Assembly: GCA_034440615.1 (NCBI GenBank)
Contig: JAOTOM010005050.1
Location: 271,001-335,000 of the forward strand
DNA: 64,000 bases
Direction: 5' to 3'
Source: Ashinkailepas kermadecensis
Lineage: Eukaryota > Arthropoda > Thecostraca > Neolepadidae
In this document: positions 46,424 to 59,387 of the stretch, piece by piece
Position numbering within the stretch: the stretch's first letter is position 1
Layout: the number at the start of each line of letters is the position of its first letter
Position numbers and translations under genes: made by a program
Notes under the pieces: model-generated
The model's database searches: none
The model's input: only the letters and a program-made list of their open reading frames with translations
Told to the model about the DNA's origin: nothing

Positions 46424-46662
46424 GGTGTGTGTCGCCTCTGACACTGTCCGTGCTATTGGTGTGTGTCGCCTCTGACACTGTCCGTGCTATTGGTGTGTGT
46501 CGCCTCTGACACTGTCCGTGCTATTGGTGTGTGTCGCCTCTGACACTGTCCGTGCTATTGGTGTGTGTCGCCTCTGACACTGTCCGTGCTATTGGCATGT
46601 GTCGCCTCTGACACTGTCCGTGCTATTGGTGTGTGTCGCCTCTGACACTGTCCGTGCTATTG
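46424..46662. repeat. 34-bp minisatellite, 7 nearly perfect units
   Basis: Unit: GGTGTGTGTCGCCTCTGACA followed by CTGTCCGTGCTATT, with GGCATG variants. Confidence 0.97.
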
Positions 46663-46762
46663 GCATGCTGACGTCACGTCAGTCCAGGCAGCATGCAGCC
46701 ATGCCAAAATTAACGCACGCAATTGGAGATTTATTGCTTACGCTCGTTAGTTACTATAATTC

Positions 46763-47262
46763 AAAGTTAGCCATATCCTATATTCCGGCCAATATCCTGA
46801 ACAGTGCGGCATGCGGAAGTTGTCCATATCCTATATTCCGGTCATTGTCCTAAACAGTGCGGGGGGTTAGGGGTTTATTAGGGTTTTTGGGTGCGTCAAC
46901 CACAATTTGGTTATTTTGCCCGAAACAGTGCGGCATGCGAAAGTTATCCATATCCTATATTCCGGCCATTGTCCTAAGCAGTGAGGCATGCGGAAGTTAG
47001 CCATATCCTATATTCCGGCCATTGTCCTGAACAGTGCGGCATGCGGAAGTTATCCATATCCTATATTCCGGCCATTGTCCTAAACCGTGAGGCATGCGGA
47101 AGTTAGCCATATCCTATATTCCGGTCATTGTCCTGAACAGTGCGGCATGCGGAAGTTATCCATATCCTATATTCCGGCCATAATCCTAAACAGTGCGGCA
47201 TGCGGAAGTTAGCCATATCCTATATGTCGGTCATTGTCCTGCACAGTGCGGCATGCGGAAGA
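46763..47262. repeat. 53-bp minisatellite, about 9 units, interrupted
   Basis: Units contain GCGGCATGCGGAAGTTAGCC, ATATCCTATATTCCGGCC and ATTGTCCTGAACAGT. A non-repeat insertion at about 46861-46920 contains TTAGGGG and TTAGGG. Confidence 0.95.
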
Positions 47263-48280
47263 AGTAATAGCTTTTTATTCAGGATACAGTTAGCATCACT
47301 GATAACTCAGTCCAGCCAGACCCTCAGTCGTGCGGCACACAGTCACAGAAGGTACTCAGTCCCAGGAGCGCAGTCACAACAGCTCATCTCTCTCTCTCTC
47401 TCTCTTTCGGTGAAATCTCAGCAGCGGATGAGCAGCGGGCAAGATCCGGGGAGCGGAAGTCGGGAGTCGGGACAGGGATAGCCTGGGGATGAAGACGGTG
47501 GACGCCCGATGGAGGTGGAGTAGGAGCATTGATAGCTTGTGAACTCCCGTTGGGGTGTGAAAGGCATCGGGGGAAGTTTGTGAGCACCCTGCGGGCGGAA
47601 GGGAGACGGAAAGGGGCTGGTATTACGTAATGGGGTTTGAGCCGGCCCAAGCGCAACTGATAAGCCCCAATGGTTGGCAGACAGCGTGGAGATAGAGCCA
47701 GCGGTGGCTTAGCTGAAAGGAGGAAATGAAGATCGAATCACCAACAGTTTGGCTCACTCATCTAAGCCATCATCAAAACCATCTCAGAAGCTGAGGTCAG
47801 GTTTCTCTTGGAAAGCGTGTTCGCTTGGCATAATTCAGCACCTCATTATAACTCAAATAAGACACCTACAAGCTTTGGTAGAAGGTCTGTGATGCTGAAA
47901 CGTGCACGCCATTTCTTGAGAGCACCGTTTGTGAGGGAAAATCGCTGCAAGGGAAATTCAGGACCTCGGAGCGCCCTTTTCGATATGATGTTCTTGAAAT
48001 TTCGATGTATGATCAGTGTAGTGTAGATGAAGACGCACGATGTTCACACAAAGAACAATCAACCGCCTTGTTATTTATCAACGCACTATCAATTGCGATA
48101 ACAATTTAAATAGTGGTATTACGAACCAGGCATTATGATATTATAATTCATAGGCCATGCTGGTTCCATATGGTCTATGTATGCGAAACGACAAGAATAA
48201 TCTTTATCTTTGCAATGATGTTTTTGGTAAGTTGAAGGACGTCATGTTTTATTAATTTATCCTCCTCGTTTCCATGTGCA
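47263..48280. other. Unannotated stretch
   Basis: A short CT run lies at 47389-47405; otherwise no exon or repeat was recognised. Confidence 0.5.
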
Positions 48281-48282
48281 AA

Positions 48283-48535
48283 TATTGGCATCTGCAGGCA
48301 GCATATCAAATATTGGCATCTACAGGCAGCATATCAAATATTGGCATCTACAGACAGCATATCAAATATTGGCCTCTACAGGCAGCATATCAAATATTGG
48401 CATCTACAGGCAGCATATCAAATATTGGCATCTGCAGGCAGCATATCAAATATTGGCATCTACAGGCAGCATATCGAATATTGGCATCTACAGGCAGCAT
48501 ATCAAATATTGGCATCTACAGGCAGCATATCGAAA
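48283..48535. repeat. 28-bp minisatellite, about 9 units
   Basis: Unit: ATCTACAGGCAGCATATCAA followed by ATATTGGC, nearly homogeneous. Confidence 0.97.
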
Positions 48536-48800
48536 TCCAGTCGGTAGCAAATCCAAAGCAATGCGGTATGATATTTGCAGCACTCATTCAAGTAACTGTA
48601 TTGTATTGTATGCAATTTCCCATTCGTTTATCCCCAGTGTTATAGATGTATAGCGGCCCTATTGAGGGCTTCCCTTGCGGGATCTGCTTCACAACGGATC
48701 TGTTCAGACCTGTGCCCTTGCGGGATCTGCCAAGGCCACGTGCCCGATTATGTTCGGCGGCTCGCCTCACCTTCTCGGCTTGGGTCGAATGATGGGATGA

Positions 48801-49285
48801 CTGTCTCCAACGTTGTGCCGGGCCCTCCGACACTGTTCGGCGTCCCCGAACTCGGCTGGTGCGCCGGCGACTGGCGTCACCGTTCCGTGGGCGAATGACA
48901 TCACTGCCTCACCGGACCCTGAAACAAGCCGTGAATTGCAGCACGTGCTTCCGAAGCGGTTCGAAGATGGTTCAACAACGCCAACCGAACCGCCTCAGGC
49001 TGACATGCATATCAGCACACGGCACAGTCTCAGCAGGGCAACCGAACCGCCTCAGGCTGACCTGCATATCAGCACACGGCACAGTCTCAGCAGGGCAACC
49101 GAACCGCCTCAGGCTAACCTGCATATCAGCACACGGCACAGTCTCAGCAGGGCAACCGAACCGCCTCAGGCTGACCTGCATATCAGCACACGGCACAGTC
49201 TCAGCACGGCAACCGAACCGCCTCAGGCTAACCTGCGTATCAGCACACGTCGCAGTCTCAACTCGGCAACCAGCGGTCATGGCTC
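48801..49285 (+). CDS. Weak candidate exon with in-frame 19-residue repeats
   Basis: A plus-strand frame runs from a stop just before 48801 through ASPDPETSRELQHVLPKRF into five 19-residue repeats (TEPPQADLHISTRHSLSRA). It reaches a donor-like CTC|GTGAGC at 49286. The repeat is a 57-bp minisatellite, divisible by 3, so open frames are expected anyway. No clear acceptor was found. Confidence 0.25.
48977..49265. repeat. 57-bp minisatellite, about 5 units
   Basis: Units contain GAACCGCCTCAGGCTGACCT and AGCACACGGCACAGTCTCAG. Confidence 0.95.
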
Positions 49286-49350
49286 GTGAGCAATAACAGC
49301 ACACGTCGCAGTCTCAACTCGGCAACCAGCAGTCATGGCTCGTGAGCAGT
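49250..49350. repeat. 56-bp tandem duplication
   Basis: CGCAGTCTCAACTCGGCAAC and ATGGCTCGTGAGCA occur twice, 56 bp apart. Confidence 0.9.
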
Positions 49351-49794
49351 AACTTCTCCGACCGCCGCGCTTTCGCTTCGCATGCTCGCGTGCTCTGGGA
49401 TCTACTGCGAGTGGCCATGACCAGAGGCGAGACATACCAGGTCGCATGACCCGCCTGAGACAAGCACGTGTTCTGTGTCCGTGTAGCGGAGTGGGAACAC
49501 GTGGTGTGAAACTTGTACTACTAAAAATTATGTACTAAACTTGTGGCCTGTAAATTCGGGAGTGTTTGCAATTGCTTGGTGTTCAATGTCGTGCGTTATT
49601 TTGTTTCGCCTGTCACCATTTGCTTTGCTTTCCGAATGTGAGCAGGGACCATGCTAGTGCAGGCCGCTGAGCTCACCACATCTGATCTGGAAACTTCAAC
49701 TTAACGGGGTAAACCTAAACGAGACGAAGCGAACGAGTAAGCGAAACGAGTGAATTTAGCGAGACGCTGGCGTGGCGTCCGTGCACCGACACGC

Positions 49795-49880
49795 TTCAGG
49801 TAGCCACCACCACAGGTAGTCAGAGCCACCACAGGTAGCCAGAGCCACCACCACAGGTAGCCACCGAGCCACCGCCGTGG
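49795..49880. repeat. Short CAGGTAGCCA-type repeats
   Basis: Irregular tandem units of CCACCACAGGTAGCCAGAG. Confidence 0.8.
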
Positions 49881-50559
49881 GGTTGCCGCCGATCTGGGTC
49901 CGAATCATGGACGCCATGTGGACTGGAGCCCGTGCTCCGCTGCGGGCAGAACCCGCTGTGCGCGGGTTCAGCGCGCTGCGTCCTCACTTCTCGGGAATTT
50001 CAACATCGTGTGTGGACTTTTTAGGGAGATTGTCGAAAGGAAACTGAGCCCAAACTGAGTCCAGAGCGCGGACGATAAGTGGTCAAGTCTCGTCGATGCG
50101 ACCTAAAACTCAAACGACCAGCCAGTCATGTATCCGATGCGTGTGCTCTGTGCATGCTACCGCACCAACCAGGGGCGCACCCTGGTTTAGGATTGTCTGA
50201 AGGGAAGCCCGAACAGATATAATGCGATGGAATAGAGACTACTTTCGGCGCGCTTCGCTCGCCGAAAATGTCTCGTTTTGCGTCGTGAATATATCAACAT
50301 TTCTTCATTCATCCAGTGCATTTTGGTTCCTAAAGAGGCCCCCCACCCCTGGCTGCGCTTCTGGCACCGAAGTGTGTACCAGTCCAGTCCGGCACGGTCC
50401 GGTACTTTTGGTCCGAAGTATATACCAGATGTGTACAAGTATATAGCTAAAATATATGCAACATTATGCGTAACTTTAGTGTAATGTATTGCAGCATATC
50501 ATTATTAAAGGAAAGTGTATAGGTATATGTCCATCCCTAGTCACCATTGATGCAATGCA

Positions 50560-50940
50560 TGCCATTTGACATAAACCTGTACCCGGTGTGCAAAGCAGAC
50601 CAGGATCGGGCCGGTAGTTGAGTGTGAGGGTTGGCGCCTGAGTGAGACGCCAGGGCCAGACCTGACACGTGCGTGGGAAGGTCACAGGTCGCGTGCCGCC
50701 GCACCCGGCTCCAGCAGACGCCTGTAAAGTGTGGCCCGAGGGTCGGGCGAGCCGCCACCGCTGCCGGCCGGCCTACTCCGGCAATCACACCATTGCAGCC
50801 ATTATTAATTCGTGGTAATTGCATAGCCAGTGGGAACATTGCACTGACCCAGAAACTTGGACTCGTAGTGTTGATGGCGACGGCGGTTATCGGGCTAGCA
50901 GCGCCAAATAACTCCGTCAGTATTGCGTAAGGTGGGCGGT
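50560..50940. other. GC-rich island; possible minus-strand coding remnant
   Basis: A minus-strand frame (50537-50968) contains a hydrophobic stretch (AILTELFGAASPITAVAINT). An acceptor CCACACTTTACAG lies inside the frame at about 50728. The peptide resembles a membrane segment but is not identifiable. Confidence 0.3.
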
Positions 50941-51909
50941 GGACCATTCGACGTAAGCGTGAAATCATAGAATGGATGGAGGAAGATATGATTGCATCGG
51001 TAAACGAAGATCAGCTCTTCTAAGCACCCTGATTGGTTGACATCGCGGGTGCTGCAAATCCTTTTGGAGAGGAATGTGCGCATGCATAGTAAATTGAGCC
51101 CCCACCCCATTCAAAGCAGGAAAGGTCAGACCATATTCTCTCCATCCCCGCTTAACGCGAATGTTTCTTGGGGAAAATCAACCAGATATTCTAATGCCTT
51201 GATTCAATCCCAAATTTTTCGTCTCAAATTAGCTTTATGTTACTCTCACTGCTCCCCGACCCAATCCATGAAGCGCTATCTTGGTTCATTCGATCATTCA
51301 ATTCACAGTGATAATATTTGGTTATGTCAATCGTCCACAATTGATCTATTTCAGAACCACGGAAGGAACAAGGGCATACAACCACATTTTCAACAATAGA
51401 TTAGTTTAAATGACCGAGGTTTTTGCTTGTTTACTGTTTGCTGCAAGGTTTTAAATATGGTACTGTTTTTTAGTTTGGTACTTGCGTCCCGCACGGCTGT
51501 TCAACAGTCTGACTGCTATGGCAGTGACGATGGTGGACGAGTAGTCTATGGGTAAGTTGCACGTCTCACAATCGAAAGATTGTACCTGTCGCTACTCTTT
51601 ATCCGCGGCCAATCAGTGTGAGAGATTGGCGACGCAACATGACTCAACGGTCGATGTGTCGTAAGACCAATAACCGACCAGTGACTATGATCGTGGCGCA
51701 TGACGTTTGACCGTCAATTCCTCTGCCATAAGATACGGTGGGATAAAAATGGATTTCTTATTGAGCCTGCTGCACCAAACTATGGCAAATCACCGACCAC
51801 ATTACCTCGAAATCTGAAGTATTGTCGCTATTGCATTTGGCTAGGAAATGTCACGAGACCATTGGAGCATCAAGAAGCAATGACAATGTACTTCCAAATC
51901 TGATGCCGG

Positions 51910-53310
51910 CCCGATATTTATCCACCTGTTCAACTCCAGTGTGACCACTTCCAACGTGTCCTTATCTTGGAAGCATTTGTGCATTTCCTATCCAAAAGTC
52001 CGGAGAACATACAAAGCCACCAATTATAGCCCTATCTCAAGCATTCCTGTTGTAGCTAAAATATAGTAGAGCGTACAGTCTAACTCTCCTTGGTACTCTA
52101 CAGGTACCAATCCGAAAATTATATACTGTCCCCCACTCAGCACAGCTTCAGTCTTCGTCTCCCTCGACGGTTTTCTTGATCTTAGCCATAGTACTTCGAT
52201 GTGATTGACCGTTCCAAACTTCTGATCAAGCTACGCATCCACAGTATCGATACTTCTTCGTGTTCGACCTACCTCCAAAATCATACTCATAGTGCCAGCA
52301 TCTCTGATAGTCTGGACAATACAAATCGTTCCTGAAGGCTTCCCAACAGAATTGGCGTCTTTCAGGGATCGACTCTGCTCTACTGCGTCTTCGCGAACGA
52401 GCTCAGTCTGATCGCTGATGACGCAGTGGAGGTCCAGTACTCTGATGATACCCTACCCAAATTTGGGTCAGCGGTTGAAAATGTCATCTTCAAAATACAG
52501 TACCGCGGATGGAAAGCTTTCTGACCCGCCCTGACCTTACCTGAACTTCCCTGACCTTTCCGGATCTTTCTTGATTTTCGGCTTAGAGTTAACGGCCTAA
52601 AAATTAGCATAAGGCTCAGATGTTGCTGTTCGGTTCAATCAACATAATGTTCGTAGTGTTTTCAACTTCAGTGTCAAATTTCGCGATCACCATCTCTCCC
52701 CGGTTTGGAAATAAAAGAAAGCCTCGGTCATGTCCTTGATCGCACTCTCAGTTGGAATTATTATCTCAATCTCATTCTCAATCTCATCCGTCGTTGCAAC
52801 GGTATTTTGGCTGGATTGTCACATATGAGGCACTCCCTTCTCGCAGTGTCATAACGACTCTTGTGCATGCCTTCGTTATTTCGCAAACCCGTTTCTGCAT
52901 CACAATGTATTGTAACAATGCTCAAACCAATCTCTCTGGGATCCAAAGTTGTAAACTATTCAGCTAAACCATATTTGGTTACAAAACGTTTGGCCACGTA
53001 GTGGATCTGCTACAGAAACTCGACTGGCTATCGGAGGGGATCTTGTGAGGTTCAACATCCTTGTCCTGACGCACAAGGTTCGGCGCCCTGGCGAACCTGA
53101 GGAGCCCGCCAGTGAGTTCCGTACTGTTGGAGAGACCCACCTGAGACTCAGCATACAGGATAGGGTTCTATGTGCGCATCGGTCTAAAATTGAGATGGGG
53201 AAGCGCCGTTTTGTCCGCCGGGCAGGAGTGCAATACAACCCTCTGCCACCCAATCCGAAGCAGCTATCTGTGTCGCAGTTTAGTCACGCTTTGCTCCGCC
53301 ATATATCACA
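51910..53310 (+). pseudogene. Decayed non-LTR retrotransposon reverse transcriptase
   Basis: Successive blocks, in shifting plus-strand frames, match the order of a LINE reverse transcriptase. They are FIHLFNSS near the start, NYSPISSIPVVAKI (canonical NYRPIS), VFVSLDGFLDLSH (VFLDLSKAFD-type block), GVFQGS near 52353 (GVPQGS) and QYSDDT near 52434-52452 (YADD box). The C-terminal part runs DRTLSWNYYL, LAGLSHMRHSLL and finally RTVGETHLRLS. Multiple stops and frameshifts separate them. The endonuclease is not present. The sequence cannot be assigned to a clade with confidence. Confidence 0.85.
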
Positions 53311-55255
53311 CAGGCCACAATGGGCGGGCAATGCACCTGCTGGCTGTGCATGCGTTAATAATGTGCTTGTATGTGAACTTTGCACCCATGATTCACTTTC
53401 CTTGTTACCTTATTTTTATCGTAATGACGGACGAGGAACTGTAATAGCCAGGAGCATATCATGGATCGCCCTAATGCAACTCTTTGTCTTTGTTTTTGTC
53501 TGGGTTTGTTCTTGATCTGCGCAAGAAGGCGTCTTACTAGTAGGGCAATGAGGTGAGAGATGGAACGGAGGCGAACTGGGACAGTGATATTTGCGTCATG
53601 TCAGCAGAAAATCTCTATATAACGGATTTCAAGTACGGATTTTATTCTACCTTCATCATTATGCGGCCACATTCCCTTACTGGTGAGCCACGAATAGATA
53701 CCAGGCAAAAAGAAGTAGGTAAAAGGCGAGGCAAAAGTATGTTCATGCCTTATTCGATCAATACTTAAGGTGGCATGCAGGCTCCGATTTAACGTGCGAG
53801 ATTTCCCATCACGTCCACCATATTTTGTCCTCAATGCACTGCATCAATCCCCTGCACTTCTTATTTGGATCACAATGTCAGTCGTTTTCGCGAAAGTGAC
53901 TGCCTCGGGAGCAGTAGGACAGCGAGTTCCAGCATTGCTTGGGTGGAGCAATGCTGGGACATGAGATACTTTGTCGGTTCTTAGATTAATGCCTATGACA
54001 AAGGTGTGCGTAATCGAAGTACGGCAACTGTGTGGTTTTGAAAACCCGGTGCCCTAAAAGCGCACACCCAGCACCCAACAGCCAGCTCTCTTCCAAACAA
54101 CTCATGCATTCTGGGCAATCCACGACCTCACCATCGCAAACTTGCTGAACGGGTTTTCGAGCACGACATACCAATCCTTGTGTCAAATTACTGGTACCGA
54201 GATAATCATACACCTCTATGACAATGCAGCATTGCTCTGGACTATTTTTCGACAAATACGGACTATTCTTCGTGTGCGCTTTTGTGAAGTGCGTGTTGTA
54301 GGACCGCCTACCACTTGCCCTACACGTGGTCACCTCACAGTGATGATATCGACACCAACGCAAACTCACAGTAAATATTCTCCGTCATATCGCCCAGGCT
54401 TGCCTTAAGTTATTCCCGCATAAGCCATGTCAATTCAGGCAAAATTCAGACCCGAGTTGGCTCTCGTTGTGCTGCTTTATTCAGTATTGCGCAATGGATA
54501 AATGAGCATATCCAAAGTTGTACGTGACGCGTTCCAAGTGTGCGTGTTGCACACGGAGATATAGCCATAGATAGCCACTATAGAGTATGAGTGGCTACGG
54601 AAGGATCTGGATAGTGATATTTATCTATCTTGGCCTAGTTTGCGCCTCATCATTCGACACCTAGGAGTGGATCTGAAGGGTGTGGAGTGGGATCGAAGCC
54701 GTGTCACCCACAAGAGATAACCAGGTTTTCGCAACATAGCTTTGCGCCATTTCCATTAATTATAGTTGTATCTGATTCAGGAGATATCGGCTTACGCTGT
54801 TTTCGTTTCGCATATCGTTACAAATCCGGAGAGTTTTCGGAATGCAGTGCAATGTTTGGTCCCGTTCAATCACTTGGTGTTTGGAATACTGACCGCTCGT
54901 CCCTTCCACTCGGCCGAATTCAGCTGACTGATTTTCGGCTGAACTCGCATTTGTATATATAGTAGATATAGACAGGCATCGACCCATCTACTGCAGTCTT
55001 TGTTGAGCCTTGCACTAATGCTCATCGTCCCTGCACCATGCAATGTTTGTTGAGCGGATAGAGACAGCAGTACCGAGTGAGTCGATGGCTAGTTGAGTCC
55101 CGTCATCGTGCTAATCAGCTCACCAGAGAGCAATGCATGTCTTGCGTCGCGGTGCACAACAGGTCGTCCTTGTCATCGAATGGATTGAAACGTTTCTGGT
55201 GATGGGTGCTGACAAGTCACTGGCTAGTCGCAAGAACGCTGTGGGTCGGCCTCCC
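53311..55255. other. AT-rich unannotated stretch
   Basis: No exon, RNA gene or repeat family recognised. Confidence 0.5.
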
Positions 55256-55259
55256 CTCC

Positions 55260-55299
<40 letters not shown>

Positions 55300-55320
55300 C
55301 CCCCCTCTCTCTTTCTCTTA
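55256..55320. repeat. (CT)n microsatellite, imperfect
   Basis: CT-rich run with TTTC interruptions. Confidence 0.95.
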
Positions 55321-56812
55321 CACATGTTTTCCTCCGGTAACTCTTCTCTTTCATCTACAATGAAAAACAAACGCACATGTAAGACGAATAAAATTGCTAT
55401 TTATATTTATAAGCTACGATCAGCAAAGCATGTTCCACGAGAAACCTTTCCAAGACGAACATTGTATCCAGTGCACCAATCGATGTTAACCTGTTCATAT
55501 ATAATCGATGTGATGCTTATCTGGCAGTTCCCAGGCCTTATTTAATTAAAGCACACTGGCATGGGATATTATCCTTCGTGAATGCAATACCTTGGGATAT
55601 TATCCTTCGATCACGTAACAATGTACGTCATTGAACATTGATACGTCCCCTGGTGTCCGTAAGACATATTCCATGTGCATCCAATGACAGGTACAGGGAG
55701 GGGCAAACAAACTTGGGAAAAATCTTCTCTCCTTTCCTAACCAAGAACCAAAACTTTTTCGATTTTTCCAGTTCTATATGGATGCCTATCCACATCAATG
55801 ATGCGTATGCTGATGCATAGGTGCGAAACCTCCTCCTGTTACCCCAATTAACTCAAATCGGAATATCCTGAAAATATTTCCAAATAGACCACTTTATTTC
55901 TCCCTCACCCTGACGAATCTTCTTTTGTCTTCTGGATCCTCTACTGCTTTCGTCACCTCTGCGACAGTGTTGGCTAGCACAACAATAGGTTCGCCTCGCA
56001 AACACGTCTTGCTCCTAGGGTCTCTCAATTATCCACCATTGGTGCAACAATCAACAGGGGGCCGGGTGGGGTAGGCGGAATTCTTCCTACATGCGCCGTT
56101 GGCAGAGATGGCGCTGTGTAGAACAGACGTCCGCTCACAGCACAAGTCCGTGCGCCGAAGAAGTTAAGCTGCCGCTAGCGCCACCTGCACATCTATAGTG
56201 TGCACCTCTGCCACCAGGCGGCGAACGCGCTGCGTGTGCTCAAGGTTGGGCAACGGCAGGGCTAGAGTGGCAACATATAGCCATTGCTCATGGTATGCGG
56301 TCGCGAATCTACAGATGGCGCGAGGTGTTCATGAGCGCAACCAGATACTTTTGGAGAGGTCCAAATCGCCTCTTGGACCTCCATAAAAATAATTCAGTTC
56401 CTTGATTAAGCCTACTGTAAGGTACTTATAATGCTTGTAAAATAAAGCTCAGCCAACACAACACACAGGTTGAGTTCAGCAGCCGACGTCACCAGCACCG
56501 TGGTAGGCTGCTCAAATTCAGCCGAGAAAGAAAAAGAACTTTTGAATTAAAACCACATCCACTCATCAAGATCCACCCCACACCCTGTCATTACCATGAT
56601 AATCGAATATCCAACAGCGTGTCTGCGCTCGTTCAGGGATATCGGTCCTATGTGGCAGCATAATCCTAATTTGTCACGAAAATGGGTGATTTCTTTACGG
56701 CAGCCGGTCCGTCGTGGGCGGCCTCACGCGTCGGCCATTGCGTGACGTGACACACCGTGACTTACGTTGAGCCGGCGAGCGACATTGTTGGAGGTTTAGC
56801 CGTCCCGGTCTC
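55321..56812. other. Unannotated stretch
   Basis: A 17-bp word GGGATATTATCCTTCG occurs twice near 55564 and 55594. A modest GC island lies at 56060-56340. No gene called. Confidence 0.5.
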
Positions 56813-57142
56813 GGTGGCGTCACTAGCTAGATTTGAGCCGCCCATGTCTAGGTGGAGTCACCGGCTAGATTTGAGCCGCCCATGTCTAGGTGGAGTCACC
56901 GGCTAGATTTCAGCTGCCCAGGTATCAGTGGAGTCACCAGCTATATTTCAGACGCCCAGGCTTCCGTGGAGTCACCAGCTATATTGGAGCCGCCTAGGTC
57001 TTGGTGTAGTCACCAGCTAGATTTGAGCCGTCCAGATCTCGGTGGAGCCACCAGCTAGATTTCAGCCGCCCATGTCTCGGTGTAGTCACCAGCTAGACTT
57101 CAGTCGCCCGGGTCTCGGTGGAGTCGCCAGCTATATTTCAGA
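56813..57142. repeat. 38-bp minisatellite, about 8.5 units
   Basis: Units contain CTCGGTGGAGTCACCAGCTA and GATTTGAGCCGCCCATGT with substitutions. Confidence 0.93.
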
Positions 57143-57232
57143 TGCCACGTGACCAGTGAGATCATCACTATCGCAGGTCAGCTGCATGCAGCAGTGGTCA
57201 GCAGTGGTTGTGCCGCGCTGTCTGCAGCTATG

Positions 57233-57298
57233 GATGGAGCCGATGGAGCCGATGGAGCCGATGGAGCCGATGGAGCCGATGGAGCCGATGGAGCCGGT
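57233..57298. repeat. 9-bp tandem repeat (GATGGAGCC), 7 units
   Basis: Near-perfect units, last with GGTGG variation. Confidence 0.96.
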
Positions 57299-58134
57299 GG
57301 GGTCGTGGCGCACGGGGAGCACTAATTATCATCTACGGCAAATAGGAACATCACGCTAGGTGGAGGGCATGGTGACAGTCTCTCTCCACATTAACGTGTG
57401 GTGACGTTGTCCGGTGATGCGGTGGTGGCGTGTCACCACCTGTCTTCCAGCGAGAACGGTGGATCTGACATATCTCCTGAGAGTTGAAAGCAGCACGATG
57501 TGTTCTAACGTGCTTGTATCGGCGTCAGTGAACCATTGTGTTAGCGCCAGCTGACCATCTAGGCAGACAGCGAATGCGGAAAATTCGTGAAAGGTGTTAA
57601 TACTGCACGCCTGGCAAAAATTCGGTGACTAGCTGCCTGAGTGATATCAACGCCCATTTACCATCATCTTCAAGTTGACACTCCCCCACCCCCGATGCAG
57701 ATATGAGATAGTAAAAAGAACACGTTACGGATCAGTGAGAAAACGTGACCCGGATAAAACGTCGGTTTTTGCTGGCACGCCTTGCGGCAAGAGAAGAGGC
57801 CATCGACTGTCTTATGATATTTATGTTTTGTGCAGTATTAGCTTGCCGAAGGCTGTTATGGTGATGAAGCCACCTGAGGAAAGGGGCTTTCAAGACAGGC
57901 ATCATTCGCCCATTAGGTCGACAGCTAAATGACTAGTGGGCAAACGGAGATACAGCCAACGATGTAGCTAGGAGATATTTATAAGAAATGAAGCACATGA
58001 AAATGTTGGCGCAGGAACCTTCCGGCTACAAGCATCATTTCTTTGAAATACATTTGTGTGGAACGTGTACTATTGTTTTGCACCATTGTGCTTCTCGGAA
58101 ATGCTGCTTGGTCTCCATTCTCATTCCGCGCATG

Positions 58135-58143
58135 CGTGCGTGT

Positions 58144-58182
<39 letters not shown>

Positions 58183-58350
58183 TGCGTGCGTGTGTGCGTG
58201 CGTGTGTGTGTGTGTGTTTGTGTGTGTGTGTAGGTGTGTGTGTGTGTGTGTGTGTGTTTGTGAATGTGTGTGCCAGTGTGTGTGTGTGTGTGTGTGTATG
58301 TGAATGTGTGTGCCAGTGTGTGTGTGTGTGTGTGAGTGTGTGCGTGTATG
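58135..58350. repeat. (GT)n-rich microsatellite
   Basis: Long imperfect GT tract with a duplicated GAATGTGTGTGCCAGTGTG segment. Confidence 0.96.
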
Positions 58351-59179
58351 CCTATCTATGACAGGAATGTCGCGTCATCCGAACACATCTATGGCGAAGC
58401 CATTCGCGACGAAAGAAAATGCATAGTCACTCCCTTGTCTTGACTCGTCGCGTAATATCACAACTATGAGCGGTTAGCAAAGCACGTTATTATTGAGATT
58501 TAATCTGTCGGAGAGAGGGAGATTACATTCGATTCATCATCCAGCATCTCGCCGCAGGCCTAACAGGAAACACGATGTCGAACGGGACGATCAGTGGCTG
58601 AGACGCGACTTGAAGGACAGAAGACGACCCGGAGAAAATGGCGGCCATGAGTTAAATGAATTGTTTTGGACGTCGTAGCGGATTTAAGCCCCGATATGCA
58701 CAACTTGATGATCGACTGCGCTCCATCATCGCGATATTCGAAAGTTGGTGGTACTGTGCTAAATAATTATACTATCACACGCCATTGATGTAATTTTGCA
58801 TGCGTTCCCGCGATTGCAGCTTTCACATTGAGTCGCCTATGTACTGGCAGATATGGGCCACTTATACCGCATTGTAAACTCCTATAAATACCCCGTGCAT
58901 TGTATTGGATCATGCATTTCTAGCAGCATATGACCAGACCAGCCTGCATTCCTCGGTCACTTCTCACAGGCGATGCGAGTGCATCAAGAGTTAATCCATA
59001 TATTCAAGACGTTCGAGGCATTTTCTCATGAATAGGTATCACTGATGTACTCACAAACATGCAGACGCAACACCAAAACTGCGCCCAACACCATAATAAA
59101 CATCACGTTAATAGTAGCTCCGTGGAGCCTGAACCGACATCGGCAATGGCTGGCATTAGAGCCGCCACGTGAATGGTCC

Positions 59180-59213
59180 CAGTCGACCTCAGGAGATCTC
59201 CTGAGGTCGACTG
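59180..59213. repeat. Perfect 34-bp palindrome
   Basis: Centre AGATCT. The arms (CAGTCGACCTCAGGAGA and its complement) pair without mismatch or loop. Confidence 0.97.
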
Positions 59214-59387
59214 AGCGGAATGTGATCGCTCTCCGAAAAAGTTCCTGCCAGCTAAAGCAAATCATCTGTTGCGTTCGACAGCTCTGGTTTTTGCTCGACC
59301 AGCCATGGTAGAGCCGGGATCTATCAGACATAGACTAGCCATTCGATAACTGTGGCACAGTTTAGTCTTCGGGGCCTCCGATACCTC

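Noticed and set aside
50537..50968. A membrane transporter exon
   Set aside because: A hydrophobic stretch is present, but no family motif and no good pair of splice sites support it.
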